A stretch of 64,000 nucleotides of DNA from Emmonsiellopsis sp. PD_33 (GCA_032988165.1 JANTQF010000007.1:186001-250000); one strand, 5' to 3'; numbered from the stretch's first letter, positions 34,469-47,240 are shown. Numbers and translations are program-made. The notes: generated from the letters alone by a model not told the origin.

Positions 34469-35140
34469 AACCGATGGAGATGATGTTTCTTCGTTTGCCT
34501 TGTTTATATAACGCCCCTGCTCATTTTTACCCATACGGAGTTTCCAAACCCAAACACATGCGTGGGAATAGAAACACTATGAACAAAGGTCATTTTGGAT
34601 ATTGTCTCATACTGGACGATCGAATTACGTTTTCTTCCGCGGCTTTTCCTCTTCCACTACGATACCTACTATTTATTCCAACAGTTATCCACCGTTTCGT
34701 TGGTGCTCAAGCAGCCATGATGGATGTCCCGGCGATAAATTTTTGGGGTATGAATTTAAATATTTTAGCTGTCTAGATATATATACAATAGTTTAGACTA
34801 TGAATTGAACGAGCTTAATAGATTTCCTGCTATTTGGTTTGATGCTCGTGTGCTCGGTGAAGGCCTTCAATAGCGGAGTACGTGGAGATATTTTCCTCAT
34901 CGGATATCGGAATAGTAATTAACGATGCTCTCTAATGCTGAGAAACGAAAGAAAGGAGGCATAATCTCCAAAGCTACTACAGAGTCCATTGCTGAGAGCT
35001 GTTGTTCTAGGGGAACTCTGGTTGGGTGCAAACAAGACAAACTCACATCTTCAACCTCACTCCATCCAACCATCTCAAATCTTCACCACAACCACCAAAC
35101 TCCAGCTCACCCGCTACGAACTACCAAGCATTGACTCGCC
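34469..35140. other. intergenic, MET3 to Mgr3-like gene
   Basis: There is no gene: an AT-rich 3' region, then a C/A-rich leader up to the start at 35141. Confidence 0.6.
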
Positions 35141-36937
35141 ATGCTCCCTCCACAACTCCTCACACGTCGAATACCCAGCCTCCTCCGGCCCCTCCGGCCG
35201 CCACGGGCGCCCACCACCCAACCCCCGCGCGCCCGCTTCTTCACAAACAACGGCCAACTCCTCATCACATCCCCAACCCGGCGGCCACAATTACCATTCC
35301 TCCACTCGTCCTCCGCAGCCCGCCCCATCACCGCACCCCATAATCGCCTCCTAAATGCCGCCCTCCTACGCCTCAACATCCCCCGCCTCATCAGCACAGA
35401 GCGCAAAGCATACTACCAGAAGATCTACCGGGGCGTCAAAATCGCCCTCAGCGTGTATATAGCCGTGGTGCTATTATTTGTGATCCGCACAGGCTTCTCG
35501 CAGGAGCAGTATGAGCGGCTATTCCCGACGCCGCCGGAGTGGACGCTATGGAGCCGTTGGAATCTACGCACGGCACGGGCCAGACAGCATCCGGAGCTCT
35601 TCCACAGTCTCCATACGAGCTGGCCTGCAGTGGGGCAATTTTACAGGGACCTGCTTGCGCGCCTGGAGGATCCGGAGATTGATGGGAAGGGGCTGAAGGA
35701 GCAGGAAGAGGGCGGGCTGTTGATTGAAGGGGTGGGCAAGGCCGGGTATGATATCGAGGATATGAGTGAGGCGTGGAAGATTGGCTATTTCCAGACGCTC
35801 ATGGGCGCTGGTGAGGCGGCGGAGAAATTGGATGGGTGGATGGAGGATACGGAGCTGAATATGGCGGGCCCCGCGGAGTGTGTGGTTGGCCCGTCGAATC
35901 CGACGGGGGGGTTTTTGCCTGGTACGAAGAAGATGCTTAGGGAGGAACATTGTGTGCCTGCCTATGAGGGGCCGGAAGTGTATTATATGAAGATCCTGAC
36001 GACGAAGGGGTTCGGGACACATCAGAAACTTGATGCTGCGCTGGCTTATGCGGATTGGTTGGATTTTAAGGGATTGAAGGAGACGGCGGATCATGTCTAT
36101 AATTGGGCCATGGATATTGCTGCGTCCGGGTTGTCGGTTGATGCTAAGGATGTCATCGATCAGACAACGGGCATTTTGAAGCCTGCCGGCAGTGAATTTG
36201 TCACTGAGAACCTCCTCCGCGCCTCGACGGCGCTAGGTGTCCATGAAGTCCGCCGTGGCGATCTCTCCAAAGCACTATCGATCTTCCTCTCCGTCTTGCG
36301 TGCACGCCGTGCTCTTCCCCCCACCGACCTAACCACCGAAGACAAAACATCCCAGCAACCCGAAAAAACCTCCCTCCTCTCATCCATCACCAACCTCCTG
36401 GCACCCCCACCCTACCCCCTCCCAACAACAACCGGTAACGAACGCCCCAGCCGCTCCCACTACACCGCCTGCGAAGAAGCAGGACTAATGGTCTACATCG
36501 GCGAGATCATCTTCGCCTCTTCATCGCAGGAGCGCGGGCTCGCCTGGACCCGCGACGCAGTCGATATGGCCGAAGCCACCATCCTCCAACTTAACGAGGA
36601 AGAGCATGATAACAGCCCCAACTCACCGATCGTCTCAGCATCGATGAACCACGCAGACGCGCACCAGCGCTGTCGCGACTGTGTCAAAGCCGGACTGGAG
36701 AATTGGAAGACGATGGTGCGGAAGCTGGTGGTCAAGGCTGAGATGGAGGAGTTGGAGAGTATGGAGAAGGTTCGGGAGGGGTGGTTTGGGAGTGGGAAGA
36801 AGCGGGTGAGGGAGAAGGAGATGGAGAGGAGGAGGTGGGAGGCGGAGGAGCTGATTTTGAAGGATCGGGAGAATCAGTTGAGGTATATTTTGGGGAATCC
36901 GGGGTTTGAGGAGTTTGGGATGTCTATTCTTGGATGA
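35141..36937 (+). CDS. mitochondrial inner-membrane protein with TPR-like region (Mgr3-like)
   Basis: Intronless, 598 aa. The first 60 residues are Arg/Pro/Ser-rich and without acids, a mitochondrial presequence. One membrane segment lies at about 100-117 (KIALSVYIAVVLLFVIRTGF), followed by a large soluble domain with helical repeat character: FQTLMGAGEAAEKLDGWMED, HQKLDAALAYADWLDFKGLKETADHVYNWA, LSKALSIFLSVLRARRALPP and EEAGLMVYIGEIIFASS. The layout resembles yeast Mgr3, a TPR adaptor of the i-AAA protease Yme1, but this is a fold-level guess. An alternative is an unrelated fungal mitochondrial TPR protein. The C-terminal 70 residues are highly charged (KKRVREKEMERRRWEAEEL). Base skew alternates between C-rich and G-rich blocks along the coding strand. 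Confidence 0.6.
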   Translation: MLPPQLLTRRIPSLLRPLRPPRAPTTQPPRARFFTNNGQLLITSPTRRPQLPFLHSSSAARPITAPHNRLLNAALLRLNIPRLISTERKAYYQKIYRGVKIALSVYIAVVLLFVIRTGFSQEQYERLFPTPPEWTLWSRWNLRTARARQHPELFHSLHTSWPAVGQFYRDLLARLEDPEIDGKGLKEQEEGGLLIEGVGKAGYDIEDMSEAWKIGYFQTLMGAGEAAEKLDGWMEDTELNMAGPAECVVGPSNPTGGFLPGTKKMLREEHCVPAYEGPEVYYMKILTTKGFGTHQKLDAALAYADWLDFKGLKETADHVYNWAMDIAASGLSVDAKDVIDQTTGILKPAGSEFVTENLLRASTALGVHEVRRGDLSKALSIFLSVLRARRALPPTDLTTEDKTSQQPEKTSLLSSITNLLAPPPYPLPTTTGNERPSRSHYTACEEAGLMVYIGEIIFASSSQERGLAWTRDAVDMAEATILQLNEEEHDNSPNSPIVSASMNHADAHQRCRDCVKAGLENWKTMVRKLVVKAEMEELESMEKVREGWFGSGKKRVREKEMERRRWEAEELILKDRENQLRYILGNPGFEEFGMSILG

Positions 36938-37950
36938 GAAGAATAGGGGGGGAGGGGGGGGGTTATGTAGGCTATTTAATTTGAGGGAGGCGATCTGGTG
37001 GCTTTCCTCTGATATCTTTTTTTTCTGTATATGTATATATATTTTGGTGTTTTGGCTTTGGCTTCTTTGCTGGGAAATTGAATGGCGCTGTTTGGTTTTT
37101 CCTTTTTACATCGTTCTTTAATGGCTTCGAGATCTTGCGAAACGCCGTTTTCCCCTTCTCATATAGTACCTATACGGAGTAAATATAATGGGAATGATCT
37201 TTTTAATATATCTATGCATTTGAAATAGGCCTACCTGCTGTTCTATCGTTTCTAGCCCTCTTCTAAAATGGACTCTTGTCTTAAATCTAACCGTGGCCAG
37301 TCGCCTTTTGCCGCAATTTGGTATCAGGTGAATTTGCGATGCCCAGGCCCGGGGTCTCCGCTTGAAGGTTTCAAGCTTCAACCTCTCACAATGAGGATGA
37401 TATGAATCCATGAGTTATTCATTAAATATACATTATTAAGCATACGAGTTGATCCCTGTCCAACCTGCAGTGTATATCTTGGAATATACATCATATCACT
37501 TATACTTTGAACAGGCGTCCAAGACCCCCCCCTCGATGCTAGCAAGACTAACTTTACTCGTCCTACAGTATAGGAAATTTCGCGAGATACACTTTACATT
37601 ACAGGGTTCCTTTTTGCAGGCAATGTAATCGTGTATCCCATATCGAGTTGGGCATTCAGAGCCCGTCCAGGGAAAGAAAAGATAACGTTAAGCTCCAGAG
37701 AAGAGTTCGTTATTTAGTTACCCCTCCTCCAACTTCCCGACATGCTCGTATTTACTCCTCCAATGAGTTCAAGTTAGTTACGTCTTTCGACAATCTGAGT
37801 GAAGTCATGGAGAAAAAATAAATATCCATCGCATCCCATCCTCAATTTAACAAAACACCTAGTTCAATAATCGCCCAACAACTCATAGCATCTCCATCTA
37901 TCACAACATCAAAGCGGGCATAAATACTAGTACAAATAGAAAACACAACA
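36938..37950. other. intergenic, about 1 kb
   Basis: G-rich homopolymers follow the stop (36947-36961). The rest is AT-rich without a gene or repeat I can support. Confidence 0.5.
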
Positions 37951-39035
37951 ATGGACCCCACCCTCCGCAAAATCCGCCACGCCCTCTTCACATTCTACCT
38001 TGAGCACTGCCGGCCACCAACCGTCGACGAGCTTGCGAATGCATCAGATGAGCCCCGCGCGGAGATTGAAGGGGCGCTGGCGAAGTTACAGGAGTTGCAT
38101 CATATTGTGCTTTATGGGGAGGGGGTATGTTCGGCTACGCCGATTGAGATGGCACATCCGTTTTCGCATTTGTGAGTGGGGTGTTTTTCTGAATGATTTC
38201 TTTTGTTTCGCGAAGGTGGGAAGGCCGTGGGTTTGAATCCTCGGATAGTACTATAAAAAGGATATCTTCTAACTGTGTACGAAAACCAATAGGCCAACGC
38301 CGTTTATTGTGGTGAGTTAATAGCTCGTTAGCTCTATTTAATTCCGCGTCCTGCTGTGAATTAGCAGTTACTGCAAAATGCTTCCATTCGTGGTGCCACT
38401 GAATAAAATCAATCGCCATCCATTTTACTCACTCAAACCCCTTACCCAACCGCCACCAGACCCACGGCGCCCGCTCCTGGTGGGCAAACTGCGCCTGGTG
38501 CAGCTTCGGCCTTGCTGCCATGCTCCAAAACCCTCTAACAATCACCACCAGCGATAACGAACCCATAACCATCACCACCCGCTCCGGCTCCATAGGTCCA
38601 GAGCTGGTCTTCAAAATCGGCCCCGGTGACCAAATCACCTGCAACGGCTCAGCAGAGGCGGCTGCAAAGTGCCGTGTGCACTTCTCTGTCCCACCATCGA
38701 AGTGGTGGGATAATGTGCGTTTTGCATGCGGGACGATTCAGCTGCTGGCGTCGGAGGGGGAGGCGGAGGAGTGGGCGGGGAAGTATGGGTTTTGGAAGGG
38801 GGAGGTGATGGATGTTAGCACGCTGTGGGGGTTGTCGAAGGTGAGTAGTTGTGTTTTTTTGGTGTATTTATTGGTTGGGATGCCCACCCCCTTTTTTGTT
38901 GCTGATGGTTTTGTTGTTGTCGGTTAGGTATGGTATCATGACAAACATACGTACGGGTATGAGCGTAAGACGCCGAAAGAGGCTTTTGCGATTTTTGATA
39001 AATTGGGGTTGACGTCGACGTACTGGAGTTCTTGA
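37951..39035 (+). CDS. alkylmercury lyase (MerB)-like protein
   Basis: Four exons, 37951-38171, 38293-38311 (a 19-nt microexon), 38460-38840 and 38928-39035, in phase throughout, give 242 aa. The N-terminal winged-helix-like part (LRKIRHALFTFYLEHCRPPTVDELA) and AHPFSHLPTPFIV are like MerB-family starts; the core WWANCAWCSFGLAAML holds Cys91 at the position of the first catalytic Cys of MerB, and Cys170 (NVRFACGTIQLLAS, then EAEEWAGKYG) matches the second. The catalytic Asp of bacterial MerB, three residues after the first Cys, is replaced here by Cys94, making CAWC. MerB cleaves carbon-mercury bonds; with the Asp changed, activity on organomercurials is uncertain and another thiol chemistry is possible. 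No mercuric reductase gene is in the window. Confidence 0.72.
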
Positions 39036-42000
39036 CTGAATTATTTCTTGAGCTGGACTGCTGTATACCCCCTTTTGGTGGATTGGGGTTCTCAGCTATT
39101 GGTTGTTGTTAGCGAATAACGATATCTGTTGCAAGCTTGATGATTGAGATTTGATGTGATTAGCAAGGCATTCACAGATATCAACGCATACGCTAGAGTT
39201 CAACTGCGAAGGGTCGTGCTTAGAGATGTCAAACTACAACCCCAATCCTCATAGGTCGGTAGGAATCCCCAAAATAGTGCCAGATGGATAGACGGATGTA
39301 TGGATGCATCCCACTAGTCCCCCCTTTTCAATGACCAGTTAAGCCACTAACAATTCATGTCTGACCAAAGCAACACTCCTCGAGACTCGGGGTCCGGCAT
39401 TAACTACTATACATCCAACCCAGATACCAGGTCACCCTATGGAACCACGAACCGGCTTGGGTAGCTGTGGGCTTCGATTCTTCCCGGTGCTTGCTCACTA
39501 ATAACTTTAATAAACATACCATCTTCCTCTTTCAGCCTTTTGCCTATTTATTTATTTATTCTCCCCCTCCCCTCTTTTGCAAGCTTACAATTGATTAGTC
39601 TCATTCCGTCTCGTCCTTGTTAGCCTCATGATGGCACACACACCGGCATATAACCCGGCAGCATCTGCGATATTGATATAGGTGGAATTAATGTCCGTGT
39701 TCTCGCTCTAGCCTGTTTTCATCCTAGTTGTTATCCCTGTGCGGCCTGTAGGCAGCCAATTGTGCTAAAGGGATTAGCTATCAGTGTAGGATACATTTAA
39801 TAAAGTGCTTTGCGCTATGCAGGTATGCATTGATAACAGAGCGCTTGGGTCCCTTCATTCAGTAGTGGGCTAACGTGTCATACTCGCATCCTCGGCTAAT
39901 GGGTCAATTCCATTGCCATGGCGGAGCGGGTATTTATTGGACCCTGGAAGGAGGACTGATGGCGTCGTATGGAAAAAAGATATATAAGAGGTGGCGTGAA
40001 CCAATGCTCTGTACGCAGGGCGAGAACGTCTAGATCGAGCCATGTCCTCGTTGCTAGCGGCCTCTGGGTGTCCGGGTGTGCGTTTGGCGTAAACTGGGGC
40101 ATTCTATGGCTTTTGGAACTGCCGATTTTATCCGGTTTGCCACGAGGAAATGTGATCAAGCTGGTGCGTTGAGCATCTCTCAGATGAGTGGACGTGCTGC
40201 ATTCTTTTTCAACCGCATCAAGCCGCAAGAAAATAGATCAAGCCTTGTTTTGAAGAACACAGATATCATATCAATTGCCGCCATATGCGGTGCTTTTGAT
40301 AAGCCGAAAAATACTCCGACCCCTTTTTGTGGATTCTGGTCAATTGATCTGAAATTGGTTTTAATATATATCAAGCTGCAATGGCCTGTATTGGTGCATG
40401 GTGGTGCTCACTTGATTCACCAATGCTGAAAGGCTTGGGGGGATTAAAGATGAGGTAGAGAATTTTTGAGTTATTCCATACCATATGCTCCCTTCTGATC
40501 GAGTCAATAGTATAAAAGGGAGGGAAAATTGTAGGTGGGCTTGGTTCATTTTTCCATTCTGGTCGCTACAGCATTTCAAACAGAAAACCTCAACTGCGGG
40601 AATCTGGAGAGGGTTGAAAACCCCAGTCATTCTACTCAGTAGTGTGAGGTGATCAGAAAAAGAGAAATTGACTGGAATGGGCTCCCCAGCGGCATGCGAA
40701 CAAGGTAAATATTTAGTTTGCGTGACGCGACGGGGGCGGCTCGGATATGCGGACTTGATACTTGATGCGTCGAGTGACCGTTGTCCCAAATGTAACAATT
40801 GCCGCTTGTCGTATTTATCCGGTCTAACGACGTCCAATGATGGGGCTCAAGATTCCGAACCATCCCACTTGTCTAAGCCAACAGGGTATCATCCCCGCAG
40901 CAGGGTTTCGGTTAGACCGCTGCATGGAACCCGCATGGAATGTGTGTCGAACTTTTCCCTTGGCTTCGAGGATTTCCAAGGATATCCAATGGCCGGGATC
41001 CCCCATGAAATATAGCAGCATCGCTGCAGTTCAAGCAACGCCGGCGTCTGATGCCAAGTAGTGCCGTGCCCTCCAAGATCGCCAGGGTTCTCGACGATGT
41101 TTTTCTTTGGCCTTGCATACAACAAAAGCCCCCTGTTCCAGCCTAAATGTGACCATTGGGGCCCCGCTTGAAGTTTTAGCCAAACCGTTGTTGAGCACCA
41201 CAAGACGTTCTCGGAGTAGAAAATTTGTCTATTTCCCCACAAAGTTTGGTAATTGAACCACAGAATTGTATTCTTCGACTGGAAAATATCCTGTCAAGAA
41301 TGGAGAGAAGGCTCGTCGGGTGACTCCGCATTTGGTTTAGCTGCCATCCTGGTGATGGTTCGGACAACGCTAGCTATTCTGCCACAAGGGTGTTTCCCTG
41401 ATTCTCCGATCTTACGCGGAGAAATGGAAATTTGCCAAGTCGACTGGCTGGTTTAGCGCTTTGCTTGTTCCGTTACAATGCAGGCGATATCCCAGACCCC
41501 AGCCGTAGATTTTTCACTAGATACCAACCTGGTTAAAGGGCCTTTTCATCTCGTCCATTTCGGCCGTCTCGTCTCGCTTCGGTGTCTTGTGTATATCCGG
41601 GTTTTTTGCCGGGTCAACATTTCAGCTTTTGCTGGGCGGTGGTTTATGCCATTGAGCCTGCTACAAAAGTGTGGTTCAGGGCGAAAAACACGGAGGGCTA
41701 GAATTCCTGGTGTTTGGAAAAGAGTTTGGTCAACAAAGCGCCTAGAACAAAGGGATGCCCACGGGGTCGTGGGTTGGATTTGGGGAGCCGAGGATACCCC
41801 AATAATCGTGTGACCATGTGATATGAGGCTGGCTCGGGTTGCGGGAGCTGAACCGGAAGCGGCAATGCGCTCCAGGGCCAGACATAGTAATCATTCAAGG
41901 ACCCCATCGATGCGATTCGTGGAGGAGAAGAAACACGCTGGATCGAGGCTCAGGTTTATGCAGGGTTGAATTAGTACTAGTCATCTTCAAGGCCATATTC

Positions 42001-43022
42001 TTATAAGGTATTGCAATTAAGAAACCTGTAACAAAGGCGACGAGAGTAGCCGCCCGCCGCCCGCGCTATGTTTCCCCAAGCCAAAGGTGGGCCGAGACTT
42101 GATGCCGGATGGAAGATGCATGGAATGATGGATGGAACCTTAATAGGGGTCGGGAAGTCACGGGGTTCGGGGCAGCCACGTTGGCTTTAGCCGGACCAAT
42201 CAGCGGTGGCGAGAGGTAAGAATAGAGTTGTTTAGCCGAGGCCGGAATAAAGCTTATTTGATGACTCAGCAGCCGCATATCAATGCCATCACGTCAACCT
42301 GAAGTTACATCCTCCACCACGTTGCAATCTGCCCTAGAGAGGCGATCCGTCTGGAGAATTGGAGCACTTCCCCAGGCTGTCAGCTCTCTCCGCATTTGAT
42401 AGTCAAAGCCAATAGTATCTCCAGCCAAAAGATAAACCACAGCATACTCACTTCTCCTCCATGCACAGAGCTAAATGAACACCACCATTCCACCCAGGGG
42501 CCCTAGTTTCGCACCTCGTTAGTGGAAGAGAAGATGCTTCTTGGGAGAGTCTAGCGCAGGGAATGCACGGAATCTCCCCGAAGGCGCCTTCTTATTGGCT
42601 CTACTGGCCGTTTAGCCCCGACAGTGTTGTTTTAGACACAGCATCTGATGAGTGCCATGGCATCCATGACGCCCATAACGCCCCCCTCTACTAAGCCGTT
42701 AGCAGGTGCTTCGAGAAATGGACGGCTCCATTTTCGGTCATTCGGCCCAGGTTCCAAGACAGTCCTTTCAAATACCATGTAGCCTTTTCCTTCCCCGGTC
42801 TAACGCAGTTTGCCGGATGAATTGGAAACATGGCTCGCAATTGGATGTTCTTTCGGCTGTTGGGGTTTTGGGATCTGAAGCAGAGCGCATGGAGTATAAG
42901 TTGCAAGCGATGTCCCCATATTCCGTCTTGTTGATAGCTCTGTGAGATTTCGACTTAAGCTCGGCCCCCTCACGCCTCCGCACCGCCTGTTTGGTCAAGC
43001 TTGGGCACAACAACCATCCAGC
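39036..43022. other. 4-kb gene-poor region upstream of the sugar transporter
   Basis: Many short open frames occur on both strands, none with a domain, a good start and a supporting splice pattern. Several GGGG-containing SYGGRG-like words (carbon-repressor CreA type), for example near 40100, 40435 and 40730, could relate to the transporter at 43023, but such words are common by chance. It may hold long non-coding RNA or a decayed element; I cannot show either. Confidence 0.35.
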
Positions 43023-44865
43023 ATGCCTTTCTACACACCTTCGAAGGCCACCTTCGAGGTTGGCGGGAAGGAATTCCCTCGTATCACATGGTACAAGACG
43101 CCTGGCATTCGGGGGCTGTATGTCCTGTTGATGTTTGCTGTCTTGACTTCAGCCACGAACGGGTATGATGGATCCATGATGAACGGTTTACAGGCTTTGC
43201 CGCAATGGAAACTCTGTATGTTGCTCCCCGAATCAAATATCCAGATGAAGCGAGACTAATCTGACATGCTACAGCATTCAACGACCCCGGCCCATCCCAA
43301 CGAGGTCTTCTGAACGCCATTATGCCCGTTGGGTCCATTGTCGCGCTCCCCGTCACGCCTTACATTGCCGATATCCTTGGTCGACGGGTTGGTGTGATGA
43401 CTGGATGCCTTATCATGATCATCGGGGTTATCTTACAGTCCATCGGCATCAATATCGAGATGTTCATTGCTGCTCGCTTCTTTATCGGTTTTGGCGTTGC
43501 CATTGCCCATGGAGCCGCCCCTCTTCTAATTGCCGAACTTGTTCATCCCCAACATCGCGCTATCTATACTACCATTTACAACTGCACATGGTACTTCGGC
43601 AGTATTATTGCAGCGTGGTTGACTTACGGTAAGCTTGGTTATTTGTTTGTGTTCTAAATAAGATTTACTCACTGGATTTCTCAGGAACTTTCAAAATTAG
43701 CAGTGATTGGGCGTGGAGAATCCCGTCAATCGGCCAAGCTGTTCCTTCCATTATTCAGCTACTTGCTATTTGGTAAGCTACTACCGACTCTGCCGGCTCC
43801 CGTCTTGCTTCCCCCCCCCCCGCGAAATCTAAGGCATTCATTTGGCTAACTTCATCAAAGGTTTGTACCGGAATCTCCACGTTTCCTTATCGCGAAAGGA
43901 CAAAGTGATAAAGCCCTGAATATCTTGGCTAAATGCCACGCTCAAGGAGATACAGAAGATGAACTCGTTCAGATTGAATATGAAGAAATTAAGGAGACAA
44001 TCAGACTTGAACAAGAATTCGAGGGTGATGGATGGCTTTCCCTTTTCCAGACTCCCGGAAACCGTCATCGACTTGTCATCCTTGTCTCCTTGGGTTTCTT
44101 CTCCCAGCTCTCTGGAAACGGCCTATTCTCGTACTATATGACCGACGTACTCAAGGGAGCCGGCGTGACGGATCCTCAGCTGCAGCTAGAGATTAACGGT
44201 ATTCTCAATATCGTCAACTTCGTCGTCGCTTTTCTTATGTGTTTCTTTATCGACAAATTCGGCCGTCGACCCTTGTTTCTATTCGCCACCGCTGGTATGC
44301 TGGTCTCGTTCTGCGCATGGACTATCGGCTCTGCCGAATTCGCCAAAAATGGCGTCAAAGCCGCGGCTACTGCTCAGATTACTTTCGTCTTCATCTTCTA
44401 CGTCTTCTATAACTCAGCCTGGTCTGGCCTGTTGGTTGGCTATGGTGTCGAAATTCTACCGTACAGAATCCGTGCCAAGGTATGCTGAATACGCCCCTTC
44501 AAGTCACTTCCTCATGTGTTATCTGTTGCTGACAAAATGTACAGGGCATGACAATCATGTTCTTGGCCATCGATCTGGCTCTGTTCTTCAACTCCTATGT
44601 CAACCCTATCGCCCTCGCTGCGATGAACTGGAAATACTACATTATCTACGACGTGTGGCTCGGATTCGAGCTTTTCATCGTCTGGTACTTCTACATCGAA
44701 ACCAAGAACACCGCTTTGGAAGAAATTGTCAAGTACTTCGACGGCGACACTGCCCTCCTTGGTGGCGATCTTGCCACTGAGAAGTCTAGACAATTGGCTA
44801 CAACCCTCGGTCCTGATGAGAGCCCTGACTCTGAAAAGGCCGCCTCGCGCGTTGAGAAAATTTGA
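43023..44865 (+). CDS. MFS sugar transporter (hexose/lactose-permease-like)
   Basis: Five exons, 43023-43215, 43275-43628, 43685-43772, 43861-44479 and 44545-44865, give 524 aa. It is a 12-segment sugar porter of the plasma membrane. Seen motifs: NGYDGSMMNGLQALPQW after TM1, ADILGRRVG (loop 2-3), RFFIGFGVAIAHGAAPLLIAEL, PESPRFLIAKG (end of the first half), DKFGRRPLF (loop 8-9), YGVEILPYRIRAKG and YFYIETKNTALEEI (PETKG-like end). The LPQWK/FNDPGPSQRGLLNA region is typical of the lactose/hexose permease branch. The substrate is not deducible; glucose, lactose or polyols are possible. Intron 3 holds a run of about 12 C. The next gene downstream is mannitol 2-dehydrogenase, 2.4 kb away on the same strand. 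Confidence 0.92.
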
Positions 44866-47240
44866 AGTGAAATGAAGTGAACGATTTTGGGGTGTTCTTT
44901 TTGTAGGTTATAAAGGGGGGGGGGATCACATATATGCCCTGCTTAAATATTCAAAGATACCCTCTATTACCATACTTGTTGCCATTCCCTCGTCCTGAAA
45001 TGTAGGCGATCGATTCCACATCTGACGAGGGCGCATATATTTTTCTTCTCTCCCATTCCGCTCTTGCTTGACATGTCCCGGTTATTTATGGTTGCGACAG
45101 TTTAATTATCCCCTGAAAGCATCGGGATCAACGCGTGAAGGTCCCCTTGGTCTTTTTAGCCAATAACATTTTGGCGTTTCCATACATACATCCTCCCTGC
45201 ATCAGATGCATCACACCTGCCTGTACGATATGCTTACCCCTCCCGCTGTGACTGGTTCACTTAATATATTTTATATTTAACTTCCCCCTTGCCCCTGTCC
45301 GTTCAAGTCTTAAGTCTGTTAAAATCACGGAATGTCCAATTAATATGTCACCTTCAACTAGAGAAAGACTAATGCCTGGTCAATATCCCTGATTGCTTTA
45401 AATTAGGGTTTGGGGTATATATGCTTGCTTATATCAATCAAGTCAATAACGAGGGTCCATTACGTGGGTAGAAGGAGCCCTTTCGTGAGACCCCGGCAGG
45501 AGGGCCGCAACCAACAGACACCCCGTACACTGCCAGGTACGCGAGCGTCATGATAGATGTTCCATGGCTGGGAAATACGTGACAGGTATTTCAGGGGTAG
45601 ATCGCACTGTCTGCTTCATGTGCCGAGAACTCTGCCGCGGAGTCTCGGATGGTTATTTGACAAACTATAGGCCTTATCCGCGTTGGAAAGCTCTAGTTGG
45701 CAGTTTTCACCGTCAATAACATCTTGAAGGGCAGGATACAGGTTATGCAAAGGGCATTATCTCATAAGGTAACCTACTCTCCCCCCATTCTTTCTTCTTT
45801 TCTTGGCTATCTGCCGGACCATTATCGTGGTTCGGATCTCAGGAACAGGCTGGACAAGGCCTCTAAAAATGAACTAGATCTAGATTGTCTAGCGCCATGC
45901 TGGGGATTTCTCAACAAACCCAACCATATGCCCCCTCCACCAAGGAGAGGACGACGCTGACCATGGTGTGATGTTGTGTGCTGGCTTCGCCCACTGGTAC
46001 CCCTACTATTATCATGAGTGGTGCGATCGGAGAGCTGATGATGGTTCTCCTGGTTGCTGTAACGGAGAGAGTCATCTTATACAGAAGGCGGGCGGGCGAA
46101 ACCTCAGCGTAGAATCTCATGATAAGTAACTAGTAGTTAGTAAGTGTAAGGGAAACAAACACCTTGATTGAGATGTGTTCAAATGGTTTGGTTTCGTTTT
46201 GATCATACAAAGAAAAAGCCCTCATTCTTGTAAACATACCATCGCCCTTATAGAAAGGTTCTAGAACTTGGATGGTAGCTTAAAAGACAGCGGGGACCCT
46301 ATAGTTACCAGAATAGCTTGACTCTAGATAAAAATAGTTGATCCTTTTTATGGGGATGTTTTAAAAACCCACACAAGCTATTCATTTCTTTTCCAGACAC
46401 TCGTGACCCAGGAGAGAATTACCCACAGGGTCACAGGCATGTAAAAATATCAGGAATCAAGCAGGAAATATCGTAGAATGGCCGAGCTAATGCTCCTCCT
46501 CCACAGCGAGCGGAGATAAGGGGGCCGGCGGGGTCACGTGGCAGTGGCCGGCGCTAGCAGACATCATCTCCACCACAGTCAGAGAATTCTTGGAAGCTTC
46601 AAGTTCTCAACCTTCAACAGGAGGCGGCGATATGTCAGATTCTTCGAAGACGCAAGGAAGATGCTGTCACACACATGCCATACGTGTTTGGTCCCCAGAA
46701 ATGATAGTCTAGGAGTTGCAGTGGTGCGCTATGAGGTCTTTGGGGGGTTGTGAGTTGGTCTTCAAACACGACATTCATTATCTCTCTAGCAAAACCTGAG
46801 CCCTGCTAGACTCATTAACTATTTATTCTCTCATGTTTACCTAGTCACAGACTATTAACAGTCAGAGTTCACCCCACCCACAAAATGACTCAATCTGCTG
46901 ATCAATATTGGGCCAGATCCAGCTGGTTCTTGACTCCCATTATTCGTTACTGCGGACCCCCTATCAACGTCCATCCTTGCTATCAATAAACTCAGGGGAT
47001 ACCAACCTATGGCGGAGTTGGAATCAAACCCGCCGGGTGGCGTATCAGTGCTTTGCCCCCTGGTCCTCCAGTTCGGGGAAAACACGGTGCCACACTGGCA
47101 AGTTGATGGAGCGGAGTTTTAAAGTTTTCCCATGTCCACTCGGTCCCACTCAAGGATGATAGGCAAAAAGCTGGCCGATTCGGCTGCAGCAAAAGCCTTT
47201 TATCACTCGCAAGCTCGCCCTTTTTTTTTGTTTGTCCACA
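44866..47240. other. gene-poor region between transporter and mannitol dehydrogenase
   Basis: 2.4 kb without a recognisable gene. A GTCACGTGGC box lies near 46532-46541. A poly(G) run (about 44916-44925) follows the transporter stop. A TTTGATTCC-containing stretch (47025-47085) looked tRNA-like but does not fold as one. Confidence 0.4.

Noticed and set aside
40361..40837. 158-codon minus-strand frame before the sugar transporter
   Set aside because: Composition looks random, overlapped by equal frames on the other strand, no family pattern.
47005..47085. tRNA-like stretch with a TTTGATTCC loop on the minus strand
   Set aside because: The acceptor stem and a complete anticodon arm cannot be formed; the T-loop lacks the invariant TTC.
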